Shown here: piece by piece, positions 40,101-55,100 of the stretch
Numbering within the stretch: position 1 is the stretch's first letter
Layout of the letters: each line of letters begins with the position of its first letter
Assembly (NCBI GenBank): GCA_002633025.1
Contig: NMRB01001108.1
Location: 110,012 to 174,011, forward strand
Length of the DNA: 64,000 nt
Direction of reading: 5' to 3'
Source of the DNA: Notospermus geniculatus
Lineage: Eukaryota > Nemertea > Pilidiophora > Heteronemertea > Lineidae
Translations under genes and position numbers: made by a program
Notes under the pieces: model-generated
Told to the model about the DNA's origin: nothing
Databases searched by the model: none
The model's input: only the letters and a program-made list of their open reading frames with translations

Positions 40101-43100
40101 GCGATGTCAATGATATGGTTTTTCATGTACAGAAAAAAGCCTACAATGCTAAAAGCCTAGCACCATACACATATTGCAATCACCTTCATTCCATGATGTA
40201 ATCCATAAGCATCAATCATTTGCAAAGTAACATCCATTTATACACAAATCAGAAGCGATTACATTGTACACCTAAGTGGCTATGATCTAAAGGTTTCCAA
40301 ACCCCAAAGTGCATGACAATCCTTGACTTTATCTACACATGTACCTTTTCATGACCCTTGGGATGAGCCAAGGAATTCAAAGGGTTGCCCAAGTGATTTC
40401 AGTATGCAAGTAAACAACAAAACTTCTTCTGTGTTCCAGTTTGTGATGTGTTTTCTTTAAACTGTGAATGGCCTTAACACGTTGACTGCCATGGCTAAAA
40501 TATCATTTTGTCCGCCATTGCCATGACTACCAGGCCTATTTTAAGTTATTTCATATTGCCAACTACGAGTCGTAGCTGTACGCCCTCTGGCGTGTTCCCA
40601 TACATCTGGTCAATCCCCACTGCCAGTATGATCATTGGAAGGCTCTTCGTCATTGCCAAGCTTATCAACATTAATAGAAAATGCATTAGCCCTACTATGA
40701 GTATACTCGTAGCTGGCAATGGGGAGGACATCTGTGACTACGAGTATGCTCATAGCTGGTAGTCAACGTGTTAGAAGCTCAAAGACTGGGTGATCTGTCT
40801 CCTCTCTTTCATGGAGGTTGATACTGCGCCATTATGCACCATGACGGTCTCACGTCACCACGCTAGATGAGAGTGCATTCGTCCTAATGGCATGAAAAGG
40901 TACACCCAAAACCCCGACATATAGGTGGAAGTCAAAAACTGTGCCCCTTAAAAATGCCATGCACCTACTCACCGTCTTTCACTACATGCAAAGATGAGAA
41001 ATGTCAAAATGAGAGGAATATTTCAGCGGAAAAATAGATTGGGTGTCCATGGCTGACATAGCCAGTTATAATGGGTCACCCCGCATCACTGCACAAGTCA
41101 ATGAATCCAAGAACAGCCAACATGCAACAGCAAGTTCAGCAACAACAGCAACATGTGTCATACTGCAGCAGCCAAAATGCCACCTTATCAACAATGCATG
41201 TCATACGTGTAGGAGGAAAAACTCAATCTAAAGCATAGGCCTATATGACTAATGAAGATGAAAGATCACTTTAAAAGGACCATTCCCTGCTTTCTTGGTG
41301 GGAATAAGAAAAACATGAAATACTCCCTCGACCACATTGTCCAAGTTCAGTTAGCTTAAACAGTCACTGGAAATTGTTCCAGAATTTGTTTGCTGTCACA
41401 AAGATTTACCATACATGTTCAGAATTTGACCTAATGCCTAGGTCACATATCCACTCCGGGGCCCGTACGGCGAGTAAAAACAGACATTTTGGCCAATTTC
41501 AGCCAATTTCGTACGGTGCCCGGAGGTGCCCGTGTCGACCGTGAGGGAACCGGCCGGGCACCGTACGAAATTGGCGAAAATCGGCCAAAATGTCTGTTTT
41601 TACTCGCCGTACGGGCTTCGGAGTGGATATGTGACCTAGGCCGATTGTTGACGGGTCTTGCGATTACTCTCCACCAATTTTCACCGGCCACCGTAGAATA
41701 TGTGACCACACACACCGTAGACATGAAATTCGTAATGGACCCGTACGGTCTCTGAAATCCACGGCAAGCCGCCGGTGGGGAAAATCGTAGGGGGCCCGGT
41801 GGATATGTGACCTAGGCATAAGGGACAAGGGTCTCTATTTCATCACTGAGGCCCTAAATACATGTATGCAGCACAAATTGGCTAGAGCTATTCTATGTTT
41901 GAAGAGACAAAGGACTGTATTTCAGAATGCTCCTCAACGTAAAGGAATTCCTGAAGGCTATTGTTCTCCTGTTGAGAACAATAGCCTTGAGAAACATTCT
42001 GAAATACGGGCCAATGCCTCAGAAATTTATAATTGAGTTCTTTTGGAAAGTTTTGTTGGTAAGTTATCACCCACTTATCAAAACAAAGAATGGTTACCAT
42101 TGTTAAGCTAACTGACTGGCCAGATATTTTCAACAGTTCCTAAGCAGCCATGCTCACCTCAACCTCAGACATCAGTAGGCCTAGTCATAAAGTCACCAGC
42201 AACCTGTGATTGATGATACATCTTACCAGAACAAGAGCCTTTTTTAGGTTCTTTACCTGGTTTCTGTGCTAAAAGATACATCAACAAGGAACATCAAGAT
42301 TTTACTACGACAAAACTCAGTTTTTCTTTTTACAATGAACTGTGAATGACGAAGAAAATGGTGAAATGGCTTTGGAACCAACAAGTGCTGTACTCATCGC
42401 TGGCAGTGGTCACTACAACCCACCACTGCCGGCAGTCAAGTCAAAATTTGGAAGAACTGGAAAGAATGTGAAGATTCAAGAACATGGAAATGATAACAGA
42501 AACAATTAACGATCAATACATTTAAGTCGAATCAAAAACAGGGAAGATACACAGATTTTTAATAGCTTTTATAGTTACCATGATGGCCACCATGGGCTGG
42601 AGAGGAGAAGGGGAGATGTTATGGCTATGAACCATAGTAAAGCTAAGGTACCCGGGCTGAAGCTTAGCAAACCTTAAGGACAAAACGAACGGAAAATAGT
42701 TAACATCCGGGTCACTGAATAAGCCATTGTGTTTACTGTTACATTCTGCCACATCTCACGTAAATGCAAACAACAACTCGCAGTCATTCACATTTCACGA
42801 ACAACTAATCCATATTTCAATGCTGAAAAATAGTCTTGCTAATTCAATCAAAGAGGATTGAGCGATGATTAATTGATGTGCAGGATGGTCCCCTCAGCAG
42901 CATCAGCATTGCAATGTATCAGGGATGATGTATCGGCTCCATCTATCAACAAAGAAGATCAATAAAGTAAATCAGATTCCAAGTCGTCCTATTCACATAC
43001 ATGCTCGCAAGATGCATGTTCTCGATAGCGTTCAATCTTGGTTCAGGGACATGCTCATATTGAGACGGAGTCGGCTATGTAAAGAATACAGGGTCACCTT

Positions 43101-46100
43101 CATATCATAGTTACTATGGTAATGTCCAAATGTGTTAACCACAGTTATGAACTATGGTAATTCCTGCTAGTTAACTGACCACTCACGAGTTTAACAGCAA
43201 ATGCTTTATCCTGCACTTTGTATTTTTGTCTGAATGTCTTCTGATAGTTTGCAAGATAGAACACAAAATAAGCTGATACACAATGTGAACAAACACAGAT
43301 GAATGGCGTGCAAACCCCAAAAGGGGGTAAAACGAGCAGAAACTGACCAATAAGTCAATATCAGATTTACAAATTCCCAGGTTTTCCACCAAAAAAAGGG
43401 AATAGGCCTGTTCACCCTACAGCCTAACTTGCCAAAACACAAATACAAAAACCACAACACAAGTCCCTTTTAAAATATTAGTTAATAGAGGCTCAACAAT
43501 TTCAAAGCTACAATCCTAACCTAATAGCCCCGAACATTTGAGAGATATCTTCTACTAATCCTCGTATACTGCTGAGAGATATCTGCCAAATATCAATCTG
43601 ATATTTAACACATACCAAGCAGGCATAGCTCAAGATATCTGACAGAATTAGGGACATTTTTCCTAAACTCCTTCAGGAAACTTTGAAAGCGAATCTAAAA
43701 CTCGCACCAACCCTGAAACCTATCTACTGCGGATTCACAACGGGCAAACAAAACTCAGTACTGGACTGTACAAGCTTTAACACAGGACGTCCGTATCACA
43801 AAGCTATATATTTTGGTCAGGGACATGCATGCCAATAATGCATATAGTATAGACTCACCACCAGTGGCTGAGAAAAAACAGAATAAATCCATCAATGTCA
43901 TGTCATGTGAAACCCATCATCATGGAATACTAGATGGGATGCGAACCAATGACGTCATGACATCACTTTTTCTGCATATTTGATGTCACAGTGATGTTTC
44001 TTCGGCTTCCTAAGTATCGCTTATTACCAAATTTTTGTGAGAAATTGCACTCCAGCATTTGCCAACATTATTGAGTTTCTCAAGGTCTACAGGTGCTCCT
44101 CCAAAAGTCGTTGACCAAGTTCTTGTATCAGACGCACGATTGTTTTTAGCATATCACGTTCGCACTCTTGAGTGGTCAAGTTTTCCATGCGAGTTGGCTC
44201 TCAGCAATGTTGGTTTCACTGGACTTGCCCCAATACCAATGACATATATGCCGTGTTCCAGAAACCCGTGTTTTTCAGACACGGGTTTCTTGAAGCCCGG
44301 CAATTCATAGGCGTGACCACAAAAAACCCGGGATTTTATGTAGTGTAACCACGGCTTGATATGACTGCCCATATAATTTTCTACGGTTGAGTGGCCCATT
44401 GAAAACCAACTTGCAGGAGAAAACTCTCATGTGAAGGGAGGACACCACACTCAACAACATACGTCCGTAGAATCAGCCACTTCATGCACTTGATATTCCC
44501 TCACAAGAAGTACATGTACATGTAATTGACTATACACGATACCCCCCGAACCTGGCCAATCAAATTGTACATCGTGTCACTGAACACCATCTGATGAAGG
44601 AGAGGCAGAAAAAGTATACACAACACGTGGAGAAGGATACTCAACAACCATGCAGGTGACGGACAGACGGATGGGCTACCCATATTCAGATTTGAGATGT
44701 TTTAATTTTCTAGGTTTACATACAGCTTGTGGAATGATTTTCTGCCAAAATCCCATTGTTTTGACATGTGCCACTTCTTGAAAGGCATATTGCCTTGTCA
44801 TGACAGGCACAAGGCATACTAGCACATGTTTCATGTTCTACAACAACACACCATATCCATAACAATATGATCGTCTTAATTAAGAGGTAACACAAATAAT
44901 ACAGCAGAAAAGTTCATTCCAAGAAAACAATTCTAAGAAAGAAGTAACAAGACAAAGAACATAAGTGTAAAGAAATACAGCAAAAGCTCTCTATTAAGGA
45001 CATCGTCGCAAATTAATGGGGAACCATTGGCTGCCATGGATTTGGAATCAGTGGCATAGAAATCTATTGAAATTACTCAGGCTTTTGTTTGGTCACAAGC
45101 CAATTTCTTATTGAAAGGAACTGTATTGTTCTGGAGCACTAGTGCAGTGCTGCCACCTATTGACTACAAGGACCCTCATTGAGAGGTCCCAACAACAGAT
45201 CAGAATGAACGAGTGGAATGACCATGTACAGATCTGGGTAGCCCATGTTGTGAGGGGATGAAGACAAGGAAATTATACTTAGACAAATGTGTTAGGTGAT
45301 GAGGAGTCGAGGATTTCCATCTTACCTCCTGTTAATGAGATGAAAGAGAAATGTTAGTGTTATTAGAGAATCAGAAATGAACATGGTAAATGAAATTGAT
45401 GTGATGCAACTCATTGAGACACGACTGTCTTGTCGTGGTAGGAGACGTGGAACTGATGATTCGACTTTCTTGACTTCCTAGAAACTTCACAAGGAAAACC
45501 TGAAGGAATTAAACGTCATGAAGTTTGGATAGATCTCATTGCGGAATGAGTCTCCCTGAGGCTAACCATGGGCTATGCCACCGAGTACACTCCTTGAAAA
45601 GATGGCAAATCGATTCCAGTTGTTGTTCTATTATATTGGTGCCAACAACACTGGAATGAAGATAATGCATGGTAGATTGCATGTGTTCACATGTACCTAC
45701 GTGTAATGTACATGCTCAAACACAAATTTACATGTACATGTACATGCACATGAACAAATCCTGTTGTACATTTGCCAGGCTGAGTGAACTCAGAAATCGC
45801 AAGTTGCCATATTCAGTGATCAATGACACCACCAACATAGGACATTCAGGGATGGGAAAGCCAAGAATTATACTGGATACTGACTTATCGATTCGTAGCT
45901 TAGACTATTGATGGAATGACATGATACATACTAAGTGGGCGTACTGCTGTTTCATTTGGTCGGCTGGTAGTCCGACAGTTTTATCAGTGAAGCATGGGTT
46001 TGGGTGATAGGATGGGCGGTTAGACAGAAATCCATTGCTGTGACAGGAGAACTATTATCATGCTTTGAGGAAAACACCGAAGCATGATTTCTGCTTTGGG

Positions 46101-49100
46101 GTTCAACACACGGAATGGGTACCTGCCAATGTCACCACAGCAAAGACAAATGTTTTGATATGACTATGAGAGTCATTGGTACATTTTTCAGGAATGAGGT
46201 GACACAGAACTGCATTAAGCACAAGGCAAACTCAACTGATGGAAAGGTTTTTGATTAATAAAAGAGTAGCCATTAGAGTAGACCAGAAATTATCACATCA
46301 ACACAACTTTGGCGACAGCTATGAACCACAGACTTTCTGTAGATAAGACTCTCTGCCAGGCAACCAATGCCAACCAAGCACACTCCTGCGTGGAAATGAA
46401 ACTGGCTGGACTGCCACATCCGATCATTCATAAGAGGTTAACCAGGAAACGTTTCAGGCAAACCAATCTCATTGATTATTGAAACGAGCGAGAAAAGCGT
46501 GCCATCAATTTGATCAAATTCATTTGAATATCTGAAACCAACAACGCATTGAGAATGGTCGTAGCAGGCGATATGAATGAACACTGGCTCAATGGTAAAC
46601 AGAGACTGCAGCAGGATTTCAATGCCGTGGTTGATGCTGTCATGCAACTAATGAGGAGGTTTAATTTTTTTGGGTGATGATGATGTGGAAGATGGCAGGC
46701 TTTACTGAAGTTTTTTGTACACTTCACACATTCTCCAATTTGTTGGCCGGAAGGAAGATAGTTCCGATCTTAAAACATGTTTCCTTACCAGCATTCAGGA
46801 GGTTGTTACTGAAGGAGGCAAATACCCAGAGTCTCTTGTACCCAAATTGTACCCAAAGTATCAGACTGATAAATTCCATTACTTTGACAGTGCTGCCACC
46901 TAGTGTAATAACATAATTTCACTCATGAGACTTTAGAGTATAAATTCAGTGTCCACAGCAGATTAACTGGAAAGGTGTGCAGCCGACTCAAGTTGAGGAA
47001 ATCCACAGCAGATGCATCAAGATTTCATGAACACTCACTCCAACATGTACTGTACAATGGAACAATGGCTGTAAGCCAAATGGACATGAATATTTGATCA
47101 CAGGGAAGTTCATGCCATGTTCTGCCAGTGGGGTATGAGCAAAATGACTGCGAATGGGCTCCTTCCTGGGTTTTGTGTTCTAGTTCATGATCAGGAAGCG
47201 ATTCCCTGATGAGTTCTCTATGATTAATTCGATTCGGTCAATCAAACGAAATGGAAAATCTAATAACAAATTCCTATTAACCCTTTTGTTCCATACAGTT
47301 CATCTCTCACCAGATCTACCTGTGTAGCTGACACTGTCACATTTCCACCTCAAATTCCATGCTCCATTTTCAAAACACAAGAGTTTCAACCCATCAGCGA
47401 TGCGAAGATCTATCTCCATTCTGGTGATTGGTGATTTTTTCCAAAGCCTTTGATCAGAGTGCTGCTCACATCTGATGGAAACAGGGAGCACTAGAAAAAC
47501 TAACTGTCGAGAGACCATCAGGTATAAGACTTGTGAACTGAGGATCAAATAAGTATCTGGTCCCTAATATAGGAACTGAGCATCAACACAGACTGCACTG
47601 TATTGCAAAAACCATTCCTGGTAATTACTAGAATTTGAAGGACTGAAACTTGGGCAATTGTAAAAGAAAGCTTTGGTAATCCCACAACAATTCATTTGAA
47701 ATGGTATTAGTTTTAAGGCTAGTGTATACCATTAGACTAATTAAATTGGGATGAATGCTAACAAGGACGTTGCATGCTGTTCGTGGGAGAACTGCTATAA
47801 TGGGGTGACTGGTAGGTGCAAAATTTGGTTCTTCATCAATTTCACATTTTCGCTGGATGTAATCAATCTATTTGTTATCAAGCAAAGCAAAGGGCTTCAT
47901 TTCTCTTTTCAAAATGACTAATGAGGTGAGATTAAACTTCAGTAAGTTTATCAATATGCCAAGTATGTTAAACTACTGCATTGAGACTAAATTAGTAGAG
48001 GTTAAATTAACAGTTAAAACAGTCAAACAACCATCAGTGAACAAACTACAGGTCATTAGAGGGAGTAAAACCTAAAATTGTAAGAAAAGCTGAAACATAT
48101 TGTAAAATAGTGCAATGCGGTGAGTTTAATCCCTTCAAATTCCACATCCGATTCGTTCCACAGTTTTTACATTCTTTCAAAAAACTCGGAGCTTTCTTGG
48201 TGACTTGCCTCGAATGATTGCAAAACAGCCAGCCGTAATGCCCATTCTCAGCAGATGAAGCCTTCCGTTTCATATTATCAACCTTCCTCCACTGAGCACT
48301 TAAAAAATTCATGTTTCCACTGCAGCATCTTTCATTCTCGTTTCAATAATTGATAATATCTGGTTCGTGACCATCCTCTCCCCGTCATCGGATGTGGAAT
48401 TATGATCTAGCGGGTCAAAATCATGACAGATTTCTTCTGGGTAAGTCCACTTCTATGATCAAGTGCACCTTTGAGGAAGCAGGTACGCACAATCGTGTTA
48501 TGTATGTACAAGTTGCACACGGAACCCTACCATTTCCTTTCTTTGCTGAAATGAGAGACGTTGAAAATGATCAATAAATTTGCTTGTGGAACATATAAAC
48601 AACTCGCAGCTGATGTCTGTGGCAGATCTTGACAGAGCTGGAGTATCTGAAGCACAATTCGGGCCGAATCAACCGGCATGTTCAAACAAATATGATTTAA
48701 CAGCTAAAATCAATGCAACTCAAAGCTTTGACAAAATGATAGGCAGACGGCCATCAGCGATGGGATGGGATGGGCCAACCATAGGAAATCTGAAATGAAG
48801 ACAGAACTATAATCAATACACAATCACGCTGACAATATCTGAACCAAGGATTTCCTCTGTAATAGAAGCTGCTTTGATGGTTAGGGGTCAATTTGGGATG
48901 AAGATACGGGCGGCTCAGCTGCTGTGGCAGCGTTCACTGATCGTGATTTGTAGCCAGTGGCATGTTATGACTGAAAACAGATACTAATATTCCTTGTGAA
49001 GTGGTTTATTGACCTGTTGAGACCATGTTGATACACACACCAGTAAAACTCATAAGGTGCAGAGGCATGCCAGGAAGCCATGGTGTCAAACACAGTTGGT

Positions 49101-52100
49101 TTCAAAACAAAAGGCAATATGCCTATATCTCTATACAAAACAGAAAACTGATATTTTCTGAAAGAAGGTGACATGGCACACGAATTAGGATTTGCCCACC
49201 AAGGATAATGTATCAGGTGCTCATGTACATCTTGTACATGTACATGTACATTCTAATGTTCTATATCGGCCTTCACTCAGGCTGACATATCGGCATTTTC
49301 GTGTCAAATAAACAGAAATACCAATGGTATAAAAAGTTCAGCATTTGGATCGATAATAATACCACAGATGAAAGAACTAAGATCCATTCTACAGAAGCAT
49401 TATGATTTGTAGTACAGGAAAATATTCAACACTGCGCTGGCTTGACAACAACAAAGAATCAAGATGAATCTTCTGACTCTTTAAGATCATCAAAGAGGCT
49501 CATTGATCTTAGACACGGCAGCTGAAATTAGCTGATAAAACACCTGTTTTGAAGTGGTATAATGGAACTGCAAAGCCAAAATGGTGTTGCAATGCTAAAA
49601 TCATCACTATCTTGCTCCTTCATGACTTCTGCCGTCATCTGGCGATACTCAGAGAAGCAGAGTGTCAGGTGAAAGGCAGGATAGGGTCCATATTCACAAA
49701 GTCTTAAGGGTCAGTTCCCTGTAGTGTACTGTTGCTGTATTTTAACTGGAAGATAAAAAACAGATCAATTTTTTGCCAACGACACTTCAGTATTAGCAAA
49801 AATAGATATGCTCTCTTATCTACATGTATGTTGGTCTTAGCAAAAATGGCCTGTAGTGTACCAGCAAATGGACAATGGCAATTGGTAAGTCCTAGCCACT
49901 GGATGACAAATCACCCCATCCCATCCACTCTCCTTCCAATACCGGCATCAGTCAGGAAATAGGGAAGTCAAGAGCAACAACAGTTCTAACCTTTTTTGCG
50001 ACCACGCCGCTTGATGTCATTCAAGAGGCTTCTCCAATCGCCCGACTACCTGACTAAATGGATGTGTTATTTAGCGAAATTGTCCCTGCCGGTATTGAAG
50101 CAGTGGAGGCGTAATGAACGTCACGGCCACAGCTCCGTTGAGTAAGATGTGACATTCTGTTTCATTAGTACGTCGTTGGTCCTAAATCTTGGCTGGCATT
50201 TGCGGAATGAACACCCTGCATAAGGTATTGGTGGTGAAGGTTCAATGAAGGAGTCACACTCGGCAGTACAAGTATCATGCCAGTTGATGCGTATCATCTG
50301 TCTTGATTTTTTGATGCCTTCATTGTAACGAATTTCAACTGCTGCTTCCAATGGATATATTAAGAGGACTGGAACTGGCATCAGTCCAGTCCTGAATATA
50401 AAGAGGTAAATTAACTACTATTACTCTCTGCTCATCAACCAGGACAAGACAGTCAAAACACTGAGGTCATCAGGTCATGTGTGTATAACCATGGGGTGGT
50501 TAAGTTAATTACGCACTGGTATGTAGATCACCGAATTATACTGGGGAAGTAACCCCTAATCCATGATGGGCAATTGGAGGTTGCGGCCTCTAATTTGATA
50601 TTCACACCAAAAGATCACGTATGTATACACAGATGTGTGTATGTCTTCCTGTGTAAACACCAACTTGCATGAGATTCTGACATGCAGCCTGATCTAACCG
50701 ACCGCCGCACTCCCGGTACGATCCTCCAAGAATCTGCAAACACTGCTAGAGAAGCAACAAACAGCACTTATCATTGGGCTCCTTTGACATCAGACATCAC
50801 AAGACATTACAAGATTAGGAGCGACATCACAATGCTGCTGTCAGAGAACCCTGGATTCATGGCTATGCTAGCTCATGTGCTAATATTAGCAGTGAAACTG
50901 GTCCTCGATATTGATGATGAAGGTGTAGATGATGGAGGCAGAGGCAAAAGGATAGAATATGCATGTTGTTTGACTGCATCAGAGTGATAAGAAGTCTTTC
51001 CTGATGACAATGTCCATAATTTTTTTAGACAGCGGCAATGGGAGACTTTACTGCTGTTAGAGGTCGCCTGTTAGCGGTCCTAGAACATCATAAAATTTGA
51101 CGTCACCGACGGAAGCCATGGCGTCCACGTCATTATGGAATACGTCGTGGCATGCAATTCTTCTCTGTGAGTTCAAATTCCATGAGATTCTAGGACCACT
51201 AATTGCTGGTGGCCTCCAATGGCAGTAAAGTTTCCCTTTTATTCCTCCAAGGACATGCTGAAGAAATCCCAACACAAGTGGGACGTGGACTTGGTACCTG
51301 ACTCAGTTGACTGAGTTCTTCACTGGCTCAGACATTCACAAGTGAACCGGTACACTGACGCTGCCGAGGCCTGGTGTAGAAGTAACTGACATGTCGGGGA
51401 AGATCATCTGCGGTTCATGACAATGACATTAGGCGAGACCATCTGTGGTTCATGACTACAACATTAGGCAAGTGTCATAAGTGCATGTTTTATGACAAAC
51501 GAAGCACCAGTCGGTGAAAAATTGCAGCGATCCTGCGCTAACGATACTATTCCTGGCCGATAGCAAGACTTTTTCACCATCGCAATTTTTTTTGTTTAGT
51601 GGAAAATGTCAAGAAGACGATGAGATATAGGAGAACAATAGGATATGTGTCCAAGCCCTAGAGGATGAGAAAGTCAGACTGTAATTCTAGGCTCGCTCAA
51701 AGCAGTGTTGATGCTGAAGTTCACTAACCCTAAAGACAAGATTCTCTGCTGTAGAGTTGCTGGAATTGAAACATTTGAGGAAACAAAACCTTATTTCATA
51801 CACCAGTGTTAAGAGAATCATCTTTTTTAAGCATTACAGATGCTATAGTTTAGCAATGTCAGACCAGTTCTGTTGAGATGACATCGCACACCTGGGTAAT
51901 TTGAACTTAACGTTCATATGATTCCTCCTGAATCAGAGATGAAATAATACCAGGTGGAATGAATGCTTATACACAAGAGTAAATACTGGGAACACCAGTA
52001 TGATCAAACAGATTTCTCACTCTGTGGCACAAAATCATCTTACAATCTTGGTAAGCAATAATCTGGTACGTGATACAGGTCCAATCCTTGCCTCGAGTCC

Positions 52101-55100
52101 GACTCTACATAGCAAAGTGGCGGACTTCGTCAACGTCTTCAATCATTTTCACCTATGGATAGACATCTTGGTAAAAAACGTCATTCCCAAATGATGTTGA
52201 GTCAGATCTGCAGATTTGTAGTCATTTGTATTTGTCCAACATGTCATCTCCACTCATTCCAACCAATAGTTTTTCACACTGTTCATACATTGCGAGGACA
52301 CAAACCAACATCACGTTACTTGTGTTATTTGATGATATTTTTTAAATCAGGAAATCACGTCTCTGCGGCACACGGCAATCAAGGACAACACGATTGGATT
52401 AAGCTATGACCTGGAGGGACGGCAGAGCCTCACTGTCAAGATTGTTTATCAAAGTTGGTGACAACCAGTCTGACGGTACCACAGAGGAAACACCACACTT
52501 GGAAACCTTGGCACCAGTCAACCTCATTGTTCCATCCAAGTTCATGGGAAAGAGAGGTGCTCCTTGATTACGCAAGTTTTCTCTGGGTACTCTGGTTTCC
52601 TCCTGCATTATGACACTGAAATTGCACAGTGCGATTGATGCTCAATACATGTAATTATTTGTATATTTCCTCACTGTCTCAAGTAACTGAGTTTTTCAGA
52701 TCAGAGTGCGGATTGACAAATTTGCTGACAAATCTTGTAGCCTACAGCAACGAAAACAGCTTTATAAATAGGGCCCTGAAATTCGATGAAGTGGTTTGCT
52801 TCAAGCCAATTACATCAGTTATTCTCCTTTATAAGTACATCATGTGCAGCTGGCGGCATTATGAAGCCCCTGAAAAGGCAGCACATGCACGTAGTTGACA
52901 GTATAACTAAAGCAGGTAGGAGCACTCGGCGAACAAGCAGCGGAATGCAACATCAATACCCAGCCATCAGAGTGACACAACCGGAAACTAATCAACCATA
53001 CATGTCATAGTTGTGTTAATGGATTATTGCCACTGGAGTCGGGTATGATTGGCAGTCCAGGAAGTCACATGACGAGGGATGTCACCAACGGCAGTTCAGT
53101 TTTGTATTTCAACTTCGAGGGGACGCTGACCTGCATCTGTCTGCAGCAAGTAGGCCCCATTTCTGTTCAGAGCATTGGATTAACCACACCTATTGGGGAA
53201 AGGGACTTTGATTCACCTTTTGCAATCGACAACAGATACGATGCAAGCCCACAAAACAATAAACACGCAATTAATCCCACAGTTAATTAGCAGATGGGCC
53301 ATCATTTAACGAGGGCTTGAAATATCAGCATTAACACTTCCGTTGACGACAGTTAATTTTTACACTTGATAATTAACGCAACCAATGCGGCATAGCAAAA
53401 TACGCCTGATGAATCATAATTAGCAGTAACGAGCCTTGTTTGACTTGTAATTAGTTCAGCGGGATGGCAGCGGGCAGAATTGATGGGGAAGCTGATGTAA
53501 ACGGAAGCTAATTACATCCATTGTCAGTTGTTTCACTGTAATGTATGTACATGATGAGATGGAATGGGGTGTGGGGAACAATGCCTATAGAAGAATACCG
53601 ATACAGTAAAACCTCTGTTAGCAGACATCTCTGACAGGTGGAGATCTCCCTGTCAGGGACAATGGGTTATTTCAAAGTTGGTGTTAAGAATTGTAAACAC
53701 CGTGTTAACACCAACTTTAAAATCACCCCAGTCAATCCAGAACTGTCCATGCATGCGTCGACCACTATGAGATAGTGCAGTGGTAAAGCATTGGGACTCG
53801 GGACTCATCGGCCATGGGTTCGATTTCCGGTCTAGTCTCCAAATTGCCACGCACCCTTCACCTGATGAGGGGAGCTAAAGGCATCGAAAAGAGATACCAC
53901 CTGTAAGACGGAAGTGCAGATGATTGATATGTTCGATACTACAAGGAATGAAGATGGAGTATTTCATGGCCGAAGTAGCAATCACCAGTCGTGCAAAGGA
54001 CATCCTCTTGGTAAGTGAAGCAGGTGAACGCTATGCACTGGTAATGATGCTGCGGGGCTCGATGAGCTTTGGTTTGATAGGTTAATTGAGAAGAGTGCTG
54101 CTGGCATCACTGTGATCCGTTGAGAATTTCTGGCTCGCACGTAAGTGATGCGCATCCACGATTACTGGCAGCAAGGGCTTTCCTCGTCCATGGGCCTTAG
54201 GGCAGTCGGAGTGGCCCAGTGGGACATCAGCGCCTGTCACCGCGGAGGTTCTATCCGCATCTCTATTCATGACCATCGCAGCCCTACGGGGACTCCACCC
54301 CGACAGCCAACAGCAAATGAAATAACATTTCTGTAACTGACAATTTGCACACACTTCACATGCAGAAAACCGGTCAATCAATGCCGTGTTCAGGTAGAAG
54401 AGGTGACAGCTTGCGTGATTTTCAAACAAGATTATATTAAGTGTCATTTTTAATTCATCATTTACAGCATCGATCTCAGTGGGAATGGTGAGGAGTACAA
54501 GTGCAAACTGCAGGATTCTTCCTGTCGTCTTTTCTGTGTTCATAGCCATCTTTTCGTCAGAAATAATCCCCCTAACACCAACTGAGCTGACGTTAGTTGA
54601 CCTACACGACAATTCACCTTGTACCCCCAAAATACACCCAGTACACCAGCTTCTAAGAGTGACCTATCAGCTATTCAGCTCTTCAACACCTAAAATACCG
54701 TTGAATATTGTCACACAAGCAGCTCAAGCAAAGGTTTTAATGTCAGCGAACAGGATTAAATAAAGATCATGAAAACATCAAAGAAGTCATCACTCAGAGA
54801 GTCTCCAAACGCTGCCTTGATTGAAGGTATAACCAGTTGTTACAGCCTTCTATTGTTAAAAGTGATAGTGGTATCTGATATTCTGTCTTTGTAATTGTAT
54901 TAATCAATATGCTACAGGGTGTCCCAAAGTACTGTCACCAAACCTAGAACTGAATGTTTTGAGAAATGAACTGTTTCTTTGTGAGTTACAAACTTCATGG
55001 CGGTTGGGCGAGTCAACTGAGGTTGAACATCTATCGAAATGTTGCAAGAGTGACCAGAAGCCACAAGGCTAGAACAATCCACAGCACCTTCCAGGCGAGT

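Noticed and set aside
45728-45752. tacatg tandem run as a regulatory element
   Set aside because: TACATG repeats occur throughout the window and look like simple background repeats.
53768-53840. A functional tRNA gene
   Set aside because: Box motifs are degenerate and followed by a repeat body; a SINE is the better explanation.
54082-54630. 182-codon open frame on the - strand in the endophilin intron
   Set aside because: No motif, domain or composition supporting a protein, and no convincing splice partners. Likely a chance open frame.
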